A stretch of 64,000 nucleotides of DNA, taken from assembly GCA_003508835.1 (NCBI GenBank), contig PUFA01000062.1, forward strand, positions 968,001 through 1,032,000, read 5' to 3'. Position numbers and translations under genes: made by a program. This document shows, in pieces, positions 53,119 to 63,235 of the stretch (position 1 is its first letter; each line of letters starts with the position of its first letter). Origin of the DNA: Eonycteris spelaea. Its lineage: Eukaryota; Chordata; Mammalia; Chiroptera; Pteropodidae. The notes under the pieces were generated by a model that worked only from the letters and a program-made list of their open reading frames with translations, ran no database searches and was not told the origin of the DNA.

Positions 53119-55145
53119 AATTGGAAATACTAGACACAGCAATCAGACAAGAAATAACAAGGCATCCAAATTGGAATAAAAGAAGTAAAACTGTCACTAT
53201 TTACAGATAACATGATAAACTATATATAAAAAACCCTAAAGGTTCCAGCAAAATGTGAAAAAAAATCAGAATAAATAAATTTAGTAAAGTTGTGGTGTTT
53301 TTGTATAATACTAATGAACTATTTTGAAAGAGAAGTTAAGAAAACAATCCTATTTACAACTGCATCAAAAAGAACAAAACACCTCAGAATAAATTTAACC
53401 AAAGAGGCAAAAGACATGTACTCTGAAAACTATAACAATGATGAAAGAAACTAAAAAATACACAAAAGCAGGATATATCACACTATGGATTAGAAGATTT
53501 AATACCATTAAAATGTCCATAATACCCAAAGTAATCTATAGATTCAATGCAGTCCCTATCAGAATACCTACAGTATTTTTCGCAGAACTTAAACTATCCT
53601 AAAGTATATACGGAACCACGGAAGACTCTGAATAGCTAAATCAATATTGAGAAAGAATAACAAAGTTGGAGGTATCATCTCCCTAATTGCAAAATTTCAA
53701 ATTATATTACAAAGCTATAGTAATAGAAACAGTATGGTACTGGCACAAAAACAGAAACAAAGATCAATAGAACAGATCAGAAAGCCCAGGAATGAACCCA
53801 TGCTTATATGGCCAATTAATCTACAACAAAGCAGGCAGGAAGATGAAATGAGGGAAAGAGTCTCTTTAATAAATGGTGCTGGGAAAACTGGATAGATACG
53901 TGCGAAAAAATGAAGCTAGACCACCTTCCTACACCATATACAAAAAATAAACTCAAAATGAATTAAAGACTTAAATGTATGACCTGAAATCAAAATCTCC
54001 TGAAAGAAAATGTTGGCAGTAAAGTTTCTGAGATCTGTCTTAGCAATATGTGTATGTGTGTGTGTGTGTAAACACACGCACGTGCGCACACACACACGCA
54101 TTCCCTTAAAGGCAACAAAAGCAAAAATAAATGGGACTATATCAAACTAAAATACTTTTGCACAGCAAAGGAAACCATCAACAAAATGAAAAAGCAACCT
54201 ACTGAATGGGAGAAGATATTTGCAAATGATATATCCTACAAGGAATTAATACCCCAAATTATAAAGAGCTCATACAGCTCAACATCAAAAACACAAATAC
54301 AATTAAAACATGGGCAGAGGACCTGAATAAAGTTTTTTTGTTTGTTTGTTTTTTGTGTGTTTTTTTTTTTTCCAATAAAGAGAGATGGATGGCCAACAGA
54401 GAACATTACTAATCATCAGGGAAATGCAAGGCAAAACCACAGGGAGATATCGCTTCACACCTGTCAGAATGACTATACTCAAAAAGACAACTCATAATAA
54501 TTGGCTAGGATATGAAGAAAAGGGAAACCTTGTGCATTGTAAGTAGGCTTATAAACTGGTGCAGCCAATATGAAAAACAACATGGACCTTCCTCAAAGAA
54601 CTTAAAGTGGAATTACCATATGATCCAGCAATTCTACTTCTGGTATTTATCCAAAAACAGACACGCCCTAAACGTGAAAAGATATATCTGCCACCATGTT
54701 CACTGCAGCACTATATACAATTGCCAAGATATGGAAACAACCTAAGAGTCCACTGACCATGAGTGGAGAGAGAAGAAATGGTACAGGTATACAATGAAAT
54801 ATGACTTAGCTCTAAAAAGTAAATGAGATCTTGCCATTCGTGACAACATGGATAGACCTAGAGGGCATTATGCTAAGTGAAATAAGTCAGAAAGAGAAAG
54901 GAAATATCACATAATTTCAACTTATATGTGGAATTCAAAAGAAAAACAAACAAAAAAAACAAACAAAAGATTCATAGTTCAGAGGTCAAACATGGTTTCC
55001 AGAGGGGAGGGCAGTGAAGGAAAGGGCAAAAAAAGGTGAAAGGATTGAGAGGTACAAACTCCTAGCTATAAAAGATGTCACGGTATCCTTATGTACAGCA
55101 TACGGAATATATTCAATAACATCATTAAACAACCAATTATAGACT
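53119..55145 (+). mobile_element. 5'-truncated L1, ORF2 C-terminal part and 3' UTR, degraded
   Basis: Sense L1 in order: caaggcatccaaattggaat, cctatcagaatacctacag, ggtactggcacaaaaacaga, tgaatgggagaagatatttg, ggcattatgctaagtgaaat, and a 3' UTR ending near ttcaataacatcatt. An 82-codon frame at 53647-53895 is a relic of ORF2 reverse transcriptase. The element lies opposite to ARAP2 in an intron. Confidence 0.93.
54050..54099. repeat. (TG)n followed by (CA)n, self-complementary
   Basis: A TG run (54050-54069) is followed by taa and a CA-rich run to 54099, inside L1. Confidence 0.9.
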
Positions 55146-55189
55146 AAGCACTCTCTTTACATTTGGTGTTAACTAATTCTTGGTTCTAT

Positions 55190-55480
55190 TACAGGCAAAC
55201 TCTGGGGCACAAGGATCCTGTTAGCAGCTGCCATTTCTGGAATAACAACTGTGTCTCAGACATTATGTATATGGATACGTCGCAGCAGTCGTCACTTTTA
55301 ACTCTCACAAGGACACTCTTCATTAGCTATTATTCGCTTGACATGGAGGGAACCCAGGATCAGGGACATTCAGCTACTTGCCTAAAGTCAAACAGCCAGT
55401 TCAAGTAAGGAGCAGAGATTTGAACCTCAAATCTATTTGACTTTACAGCTCTAAATCTTAACTACTACACTTAGTTTTAG
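55190..55480 (-). mobile_element. MIR SINE, antisense
   Basis: Has tcacaaggacactcttcatt, acttgcctaaagtcaaacag, and a tail with gagatttgaacctcaaatc and ttaactactacac, the reverse of MIR. Confidence 0.75.
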
Positions 55481-57235
55481 TTTGGGCAATATGGAAATCC
55501 CCACATGATGATTTTCTCACATGTAATTTGGGGAAAAGTATCAACTTACCAAGATTTTTTGTTTTGAGGACTGAAAATGGTAACACAAGCAAAGTGAAAC
55601 GATGTCAGTTCAGTCTTTCCCCTTTGCTTATTCCCCCCACTTTCCCATCCTTAGTGAGAAGGTGGCAGGAAATAATAGCAAAATAGTTCCAACATCCTGC
55701 ATTTCAGGAAACCAATGATACTACGGTTGGCTTAGCGGTGAGAAAGATATTCTTAACTGAAAAACAGTATGTGGATCGAAATAAAAGCTTAGCCTTCTTT
55801 ATTACAAGATGAAATTGGTAATGAGACTTCCAGATATCAGAGCATTTGTATTAAAGAGGGTCATTAATGAAAGCAGGTACTATAGTGCTAGCTCTAAAGT
55901 GTTTTTAGTTATACTAAAATATATCACAGCAGATATAGAAGCAAAAATATATTTTTTCAAAAAATAAGTCCCCCCCCCTCGGCCTCATAGTATAAACTAC
56001 TCCAGGAGAATGAAAATACTGAAGGTTCAACTTTCTGCATAAAAACAGAGCTGAAAAGTAGGGCAAAAAGATAAATGTTTATTAGACTGTCAATGCTATA
56101 ATCATAAAATGACATTAAAGTCCACCTTAAGAAATAAGAAACAGGAAAAATTGAGTCATCAAACATTCCTGGAATATAAATTCCTACAAATAAGTTTTTA
56201 TTTATAGTTACATTTACAACCATCTGTCATGATAGATTATATGGTATGAAAGTCATTTGGCATTAGGGCATTACTGGAAGTAAATAACTTATTTGCATAC
56301 TATCTATAGCATAAAAGTTGCTGAAAATTCAGTGTAATTATTTAAGAAGATTAGATTAGAGAGGTGACTCTTTAGCTAGGTAAATCACAATATTAATAGT
56401 TTAAAATCATGTTCATAGAATAAATCTAGTTAAAAAGAGCTATCCATTTTTCACTTGAAATTATAGGTATTGTCGTTAAATTTCTGGCAGTAATGACACA
56501 GGATTTCCTGAGACAATTATGACTTCCCCAATAATTAAATTCTTAGTGCCAAACTTTGAGCTATGCAAGCCTTTCTCGGTTCTATCCATATAATCAGAGG
56601 CTGACAGCACGTTCTGCGTCAATCAAAGGAAAGGTTGGAAAGAATCCTGATTAAAAATGAACAGATCTTCTACATCACTGTAGCTATGAGGAAGAATCAA
56701 GAAAACATTTCATTATGATATTGCTGCATAGGAAAGTGTTTGACAAACTTGAACCTCTCGACTGAAAAGCCCACTTACATGCAGCCCCTCAGACAGTACT
56801 TTTTTCCGCAAGTGAAGGACCTAGAGGATATGGGGCTGGATCCGCAGAGAGGTTCAGTTTTAAGACAAAGCATTAAAATAACAGCACACTTTAGAAGATA
56901 AGCTCTTGAGGAAGGTGACAGCCTCTCCTAGGGTGGGCTTCAGCTTGTCCTAATGATTGGCAGCAGTGGGTCAAGGATGCTTGGTATCTTTCAAAGAATG
57001 ACACGGAGACAGACTTATTCTCTATTCAGTACAAATTTCAAATGTCCCACCAGCCATTCAGAGGAAAACCTACTTATACATTAACTGAACCTAGAATCTA
57101 ACTCAGCTTTACATATAAATTCTCAAAATATTTTATATAGTTTTAATATGACATTTTTTCCTCATGAACCTGATTACCATATATGCAAAAAAAAGATCGT
57201 GATTTGTCAGAACTTTGTAAGAATTGCTCACCAAT

Positions 57236-57581
57236 TGCTTAAGGTCTGAATGTCTGCCACCACCATCCCTCCCCCAAATTCCTATAATGAAACCTAATCC
57301 CTGATGTGATGATATTAGGCGGCAGGCCTTTGGAAGCAGAGTCCCCATGAATAGGATTATGGTCCCTATGAGACCCCACAGAGCTCCCTTCCACCCTGTG
57401 AGAATAGAGAGAAAAGACAGCCCTCTGTGAACTGGGAAGCTGGCTCTCACCAGACACTGAATCTACCAGCACCTTAATCTCGGACTTCCCAGGCTCCACA
57501 ACTGTGAGAAATAAAGTCCTGTTGTTTACAAGCCACTCAGTCTATGAAATTCTGTTATAGAAGTCGTAATGGCCTAAGACA
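57236..57581 (+). mobile_element. ERVL-MaLR solo LTR (MST/MLT1 type)
   Basis: Starts TG and ends CA (tgcttaaggtctgaatgtc to ggcctaagaca), with near-matching 5-bp flanks (ccaat and ccatt). Inside are atgatgtgatgatattagg-like, gtccccatgaataggattat and aataaagtcctgttgtttac. Minus-strand frames of 86-105 codons here are accidental. Confidence 0.9.
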
Positions 57582-57824
57582 CCATTTGCCAACAATGTCA
57601 ATGCTTCTAGTGATATGAGAGTCACAAATTGGCATGCATATATAGTGTGTATGTATAGCTGTCACATGCATGGTAATTCCATATTGATGTAAAAATTTAT
57701 TTTCATTATTTTTGACTATATAGGAGTCTGTCAGCACTTATATGTTTTATTATATATTTCTTCTACTTATTTTTACATTATAATTAGGATATTATATTAA
57801 CTTTTTTTAATGAGTACACTAGAT

Positions 57825-58055
57825 CAGGGGTCCCACCCTTCTGCCACTCTCTACCCCACCCCTCAGTCCCCTGTTGCCTGTCAGGAACCAGGCTGCACAG
57901 CAGGAGCTGGGCAGCAGGCAAGTGCGCGAAGCTTCATCTATATTTGCAGACACTCCCCAGCTCTAGCATCATAGCCTCAGCTCCATCTCAGATGATCAGG
58001 CATTAGATTCTCATAGGAGCTCTGGTCCCTTGTGCCAAAAGGTTGGGGACCGCTG
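57825..58055 (+). mobile_element. hAT (Charlie/MER30-like) element, copy 2
   Basis: Begins caggggtccc and ends ggttggggaccgctg, an imperfect inverted terminal repeat. The inside, gtcaggaaccaggctgcaca and gatgatcaggcattagattc, matches copies 1 and 3. It is non-coding. It lies in the same orientation as copy 1. Confidence 0.8.
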
Positions 58056-59190
58056 CTTGAGGGCATTTACCATATCATCTTTTAGACCTTTATACCTCTC
58101 ACTACCCTGGCACAGTGCGTTGATGTGGAACATATCCTACAAATATCTTGTTAACTGAGGTAGCACATAAAATAGATGCATTCCGAACCTGAGGGACGCG
58201 GGTTGTTGCTCCTCAGATAAATGTACCACATGTGGCAGGCACATAAAGAGTGGCTCCTGCTTGTGGATTACGAGCCACTAGCAGACCTCGAGCCCTGGTC
58301 AGCTTTTGGAGAGCTGATTGTCTCCTGTGTGGTTCTTTATCTGCGTTTTTGTTTGTTTGTTTACTTTGTAGGATATCCACGGCAGAATAACGAATCCTGG
58401 ATTTCGGGTGGGCATCCTCTCCCTGCCTGTTTTCTCAGCATATCCCCTTGTTAGAGCATCGGAGCTCTATGTCTTTGGCCACTGGTCCTCCCAACCAAGA
58501 GGCACTAGCGGAACAGATGAGAGTAGGAAGGAATTCCATATAGTTAGGAGAGGGCTGCAGAATATCCAGAAATAAAATGAAGGAATGCTTATCCTGAAAA
58601 TGACAGATTATCAACTTGCATGTAACTGTACATCACAGATGGTAGATTGGATTGAGGTGGGGTTTTTTTTTTTTTTTGATTCCTTCTAATTAAAAAAAAA
58701 AGTTACCTTAATGAAGCTATAAAAAGATTAGGAGGCCTCAAGTGGTTTTGATTTGTGAATTTTCAAATATATAATCAAAGTTAACACCCCATGTGTATCA
58801 AGCAAGAATACATTTGATGGAGTTCAGAATTCAAATTTGGCATGGTTTTAATGTTGGTCAACTGTTCAAGCACAAATAGCCAGAGGAAAAAACTAAGATG
58901 ATTTTTACAGCTTTTAAAGGAACAAAGCTAGAAAAGCAACAAAGGTTCCTATGATTATATTGGCTTACTGAAGCAGATGGAACCTGTGGCTCCAGTTGAC
59001 CTTCTGAAATGTTAAAAGCTTTATTTCTAGAAACATGCAGGGAAGATAAAGCGAAATATAAAAAGAAGATAAAAGTGAAGGTATTGGTAGTTACAAGATC
59101 ATAGTTGATGGAAGACAGTCAGCAGGAAATTAATTGGTGCTTTTTCTAATGTAAATGTAAATATAAATCCTCCAAGTAAGGTGGCGACCC

Positions 59191-59226
59191 GAAATAAATA
59201 AATAAATAAATAAATAAATAGATAAA
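59191..59226. repeat. (AAAT)n microsatellite
   Basis: About eight AAAT units ending in agataaat. Confidence 0.93.
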
Positions 59227-59379
59227 TGGTTAAATGAGCTAGTGAACCAGAAGTGCTGGGTTTATTTTAGGTGTCTGTCCTTTTTAAAGCAATACTTCTC
59301 TACCCTCTCATATCCAATGCTCATTTTGTATAATAAGTATTTTACAAAGTTCCCTTTTTACTCCTGAGATAACCTAGAG

Positions 59380-59604
59380 CAGCTGTCCCCAAACTTTTTT
59401 GGCACCAGGGACCAGTGCTGCTATGAGAATCTCATGCCTGATGATCTGAGGTGGAGCTGAGGCGGTGATGCTAGCGCTGGGGAGCGGCTGCAAATACAGA
59501 TGAAGGTTTGCTGGCTCGCCCACCACTCACCCTTGCTGTGTGACCCAGTTCCTAACAGGCCACAGACCGGTACAGGCCTGTGCCCTGGGGATTAGGGACC
59601 CTTG
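59380..59604 (-). mobile_element. hAT (Charlie/MER30-like) element, copy 3, inverted
   Basis: Starts cagctgtccccaaac with ggcaccagggaccagtg, and ends acagaccggtacaggcctgt then ggggattagggacccttg. An imperfect 8-bp target duplication flanks it (acctagag and tcctaaag). It is the reverse of copy 2, about 1.3 kb away. Confidence 0.85.
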
Positions 59605-60500
59605 TCCTAAAGAACATGTGGTCTAGGGCAGGGCCAAATATACACACATTACCACTCTATAAGTCAGACAGTATGTAGTACTATAGATCGTAAGTGAATA
59701 ATCAACGAGAACTATGTTTATTTAAGTATCAGCATGGAGGAAGGTCATTTGAACTAGATTTTACAGGATAGGTAGAAAATGAGAAATAATTAAAGAGTTT
59801 TTAATGGTGGAATAATATGATTTTATTTGTTTTAGAAAGATACTTCTGGCAGTAATGCTGACAGTCATCTTCTACTCACAAAATGCAATGCTGTTAACCC
59901 AGTCCCTTTCCTTAAAATTAAACAAAAAAGATCAAGACTCTACCACCATTGAACCATACAGTAATGTAAAACTGTGCTTCACTTAAGTAAAAGATTTTAA
60001 CTGTATGTCAACTATGTACTAAGCACTGTGCCAGACACTAGAGATAGAAAAAAAGAGAGTCCCTCCTTCCTTCTGAGAAGGTCTCATTGAGAGAGATGAA
60101 TATACACCCATGTGCTGGGCACCATAAAAAAAAGTAAGACAAAGAACAATAAAACCCTTAGTCTGGGTTTTAAAGGAGGTACACTGGTGGGCCAGATGGA
60201 GGAAGAGAAAAGGTACATTTGGGGAACACTAGCTCACACATATTAGTCAAACATAAAGAATCAAAGAGCTTATTTATAAAGAATACGTCAAATGACAAAA
60301 GATGGCAAAAGAGATTGGAGCAGCAGAAACCCACTGCTTAGAGGAAAGACAGAGGAAAAACTGACAATGAGATCAAATGAATAGAGGGCCAGGACCAGAG
60401 CACAAAACAGAGTGAGGACCACTGAAAAAAAAGAATGGTCATTAACAATAAATGCCACAGAAAAACATGTAAAGTAAAGCCTGAAGCAAACCCATCGGAC

Positions 60501-60530
60501 GTGGGGGTGGGGGTGGGGGTGGGGTGGTGG
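60501..60530 (+). repeat. G-rich (GGGGGT)n tract
   Basis: Runs of five G repeat as gtgggggtgggggtggggg, then ggggtggtgg: four or more G-tracts with single-T loops, a strong G-quadruplex pattern on the plus strand. Confidence 0.92.
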
Positions 60531-61557
60531 TGACCGCAGGAGTTGTTTGCCTGGAGAAGAGGGAGCCTGACCACGGAGACACAGTGAGAACTCACACCAA
60601 AGCACAGAGTCACTGAATCTTCACAGTGAACACTGAAACACAAATTTTAATACAAATTTGTTTTTTAAAGAGCTGTGCATAAAAAAAAAAGATACAAAGG
60701 AACGAAAACATCAAGATGGAGTGATGAAAGACAAAGTATTTGATAATCCCATTTCATTCTAACACTGATTAACACTCCTAATAATATGCGATGGGGTATT
60801 TCAATGTTGAATTTTAATTTTTATCTTGAGTTTGCAGGTGGCAAGATTTCACGTTTGGCAGTTTGACAGCTGTGTTTGAAAGGGTCCCAAGACCTTAGTA
60901 GGTATCAGCTAGACAGATGGTCAAGGCACAAAGACATTCTGCATCCCCCCCCCCACCCCTGGAGGCCTTTAAAACCAAATAGTGTCATTAGAATGTTAAG
61001 CTTATTCAGCACTTTATTATTGGGGTAGTCAAGGTGTTTTCAAAGCTCTTTTTATTTTTCTACCTTGGAAATTAAGACAAAATATCTGATACACTCCACT
61101 AAAGATAGATAAAAATGAAAAAGCCAAAATATAAGCTTTGATAGGCTTAAAACAAAATTATTTTTTAAAATAATAATCTTTTAAATCAACACTCTTTGTT
61201 TTTGCTAAGTCAGTAGCATACAGGAATCAGGTAGATGGTGGTGGTGACATTTAAATATTGCTACAAATCAAACTGTCTGTCCTTATAAACACAGGCCTTA
61301 TTTCCTGAGGCAGAAACACAAATGACTAATGCTTTGCACCATATTTTTAGAGTCAATAAATAATCTATTTTGATGAGTAAAATCACAAGAGGGCAAACTC
61401 AAGTGGCAATAACATATCAACACATGCAATAAGGTAGAAGGGAATGCACAATGTTAATCTTTAGAAAAAAACATAAAATGTTAGTAATAACATCACAAAT
61501 ACACTATTTCTTCATACTATAAGGAATTTAAGAAACTCTAGCATGAAAATCACATAC

Positions 61558-61668
61558 CTAGCTCTTCATTTTCAATGACTTCGAATATGGCCCAGATATC
61601 ACCTTTTGTAGGAACAATATTTTTTATTGCTAGTATATCATTAGTTAGTTCTTCTGCTTCCATCATTG

Positions 61669-61675
<7 letters not shown>
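61558..61675 (-). CDS. ARAP2: ARAP2 coding exon, N-terminal part of the Ras-associating domain
   Basis: This is the most upstream ARAP2 exon in the window (118 nt; 39 codons plus one base of a split Glu). It encodes residues 1-39 of the visible product, beginning ISPMMEAEELTND and continuing with DIWAIFEVIENEEL. This is the first strand and turn of the ubiquitin-like Ras-associating fold, the module by which ARAP proteins bind small GTPases of the Ras/Rap type. The donor reads CTAG/GTATGTG on the minus strand. The acceptor is a run of 20 T followed by ACAG. Phase is 0 on entry and 1 on exit, which agrees with the next exon. The exon ending before this one lies outside the window. Confidence 0.95.

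Positions 61676-61679
<4 letters not shown>

Positions 61680-61699
<20 letters not shown>
61680..61699. repeat. A20 run at an ARAP2 splice acceptor
   Basis: In the transcript this is U20, separated from the acceptor AG by only a few bases. It forms the whole polypyrimidine tract of the RA-domain exon. Confidence 0.95.
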
Positions 61700-62089
61700 G
61701 ACAAAATTTAGTCAAGCTATACGTCAATTATTGACATAGCCATTTACTAAGGCAAGTATACTTGCCCTAGTGTAACACTTACAATCTACCATCTTATAAT
61801 TCCTCAAGTTTTTTCAGGCATATTTTACTAGCTTCTCTAAGCAATTGAGAAAAACAGCCTGTTTGGACCTTCTCCATAAAACGTAATAATTTTAATGTGA
61901 GTGCAAAAAGATATTACGACATAGTATTGTCAGGACAAAATTTTTTCCTCACATGCTAAGCAATTAGATCATTCAGGAGGGAAGAATATACCTAGTCACA
62001 CAAAGACTGTTACAAAATAGCAAATCCAATGGTCTTCCAGGAATAAAACTTTTCACCTGTCCATTCTATAATCAAGAGTTCAGAGTGAC

Positions 62090-62430
62090 TTGGTTTATTC
62101 AGCCCGGACGCCTACATTATACACATTGACTGCTGTCCACCATGCCAAAAGCCCCAGAGTTTCAGTGGTCTGTGGTGTGCCCTGCCATGCCAAGCGACAG
62201 ATGGTGGGACACCGAAGTATGCTGGAACCAGGATTTCAGGGTATAGGGCAGAGTCTGCAGTGCCAGCCTGGGGGCCAACTCCACAGGAGTTCTAAAGCCT
62301 CAGGCCGCTGCATGAGCACACCATTTTCTTCAGGAACTTTTGGGATTTTTGATTTGTTTCTTCTTGCCTTTGTTTTTACCAATCTTCATTCCATGCTGGC
62401 TAAAAGCAAGCTGGCTTTCTTCCATTAGAA
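62090..62430 (-). pseudogene. Possible processed-pseudogene fragment (unidentified parent)
   Basis: A GC-richer island. On the minus strand a short frame ends HGMKIGKNKGKKKQ..., with a stop, followed by some 250 nt of GC-rich sequence and a terminal CTGAATAAACC, a poly(A) signal. This is the layout of an mRNA 3' end. No poly(A) tail or target duplication was seen, and I do not recognise the parent. An LTR piece is an alternative. Confidence 0.3.
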
Positions 62431-63074
62431 TTTAGTTATGATGTTAAACAAATATGCTTCAAGCATTCAACTACCCTAACTGCACATTTTCTGTAAAAGT
62501 ATGAACCTATTTAAAATTTTTCTTAGAAAGGGCATGTGCTTATTTCCATTTCTCCTGTCCCATTACTGAGCATAAGCTTATTGCACATATAAAAATAACA
62601 TTATTTTTCATAACAGGTAACTCATATGGTCTATCTTTTGAATTTTGTGGAATTTAGTGATTTCTTTGAAATACATTAATTATAAAGTTAAGTCCCTTGT
62701 TTTCCATTTAGTAAAGGCAACAGTATAAACTTTTTAAAAAGTGTCTGGGAAATGTGAATCTCAAGTGGTAGAAACATTAGTAGAGGAATCATTTCAATGA
62801 TGCTATTTAACGGAATGACTTCAAATTAAAAAAAAAAAAATTAGCTCTTTCTTAAAATAATAAATTACTGATCAACCAAACTTGGGAAACAGTCAGCAGG
62901 GAGTGCAGCTCAGGCTGACATAGGAAAGGAAGACTGGAACTCCACTCCTTGTCCCAGGAAAAACCCAAGGCCCCTCGTCAGAACACCTAGAACGCCACCA
63001 AGGAGACGCTGGAAATCATTATGCTAAAGAACATATAAACCCATGTAATGAACATCGGTTTGGAATATGATGAT

Positions 63075-63235
63075 CCAGGTTTGAGTTCTGGCTTTCATTC
63101 TTTTAACTCCCAGTTTCTAGCCACATAAACTTGAAACATTACCTGCTTTATCTGCCTCTTTGGGTTGAGGTAATGATCAGTTGAGACAAAGAGTGTTCCC
63201 AAGTCTTAAGCATTAAATAAATGTTAATGATTATT
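63075..63235 (+). mobile_element. MIR SINE fragment
   Basis: Has gatgatccaggtttgagttc, then cttgaaacattacctgc, then agcattaaataaatgttaat, in MIR order. Confidence 0.65.

Larger units (their letters stand above)
51384..61557 (-). other. ARAP2 intron (10.2 kb)
   Basis: Bounded by GTATGTG and TTTTGCAG. It contains a plus-strand L1 (53.1-55.1 kb), a MIR, a MaLR LTR, two inverted hAT relics, an (AAAT)n and a G-rich repeat. 51400-53110, 55500-57230, 58060-59180 and 60540-61550 show nothing I can name. Confidence 0.85.
18979..61675 (-). other. ARAP2: ARAP2 locus, 3' part (eight coding exons, introns, 3' UTR)
   Basis: The gene runs on the minus strand and is cut by the right edge, so only its 3' part is here. 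Eight exons join in frame to give 362 residues and a stop. Family knowledge: ARAP2 is a PI(3,4,5)P3-dependent Arf6 GTPase-activating protein that also binds RhoA-GTP. It acts at focal adhesions and the cell cortex. The full-length human protein is about 1,700 residues, so the window should hold roughly the last fifth. What is seen is the RA domain, the fifth PH domain and the tail, in the order expected for ARAP proteins. ARAP1 and ARAP3 are less likely, because the long basic C-terminal tail matches ARAP2 as I remember it. The left limit (3' end) is an estimate from a candidate poly(A) signal. Confidence 0.93.

Noticed and set aside
53647..53895. 82-codon frame as a possible gene
   Set aside because: It is a relic of L1 ORF2 in a 5'-truncated, frame-broken copy.
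53916..54101. Frame with a Thr-His repeat protein
   Set aside because: The repeat is the translation of a CA/TG microsatellite.
60288..60643. Two overlapping 101-105 codon minus-strand frames
   Set aside because: They run through the G-rich simple repeat (Pro-His or Pro-Thr repeats) and share no homology with known proteins.
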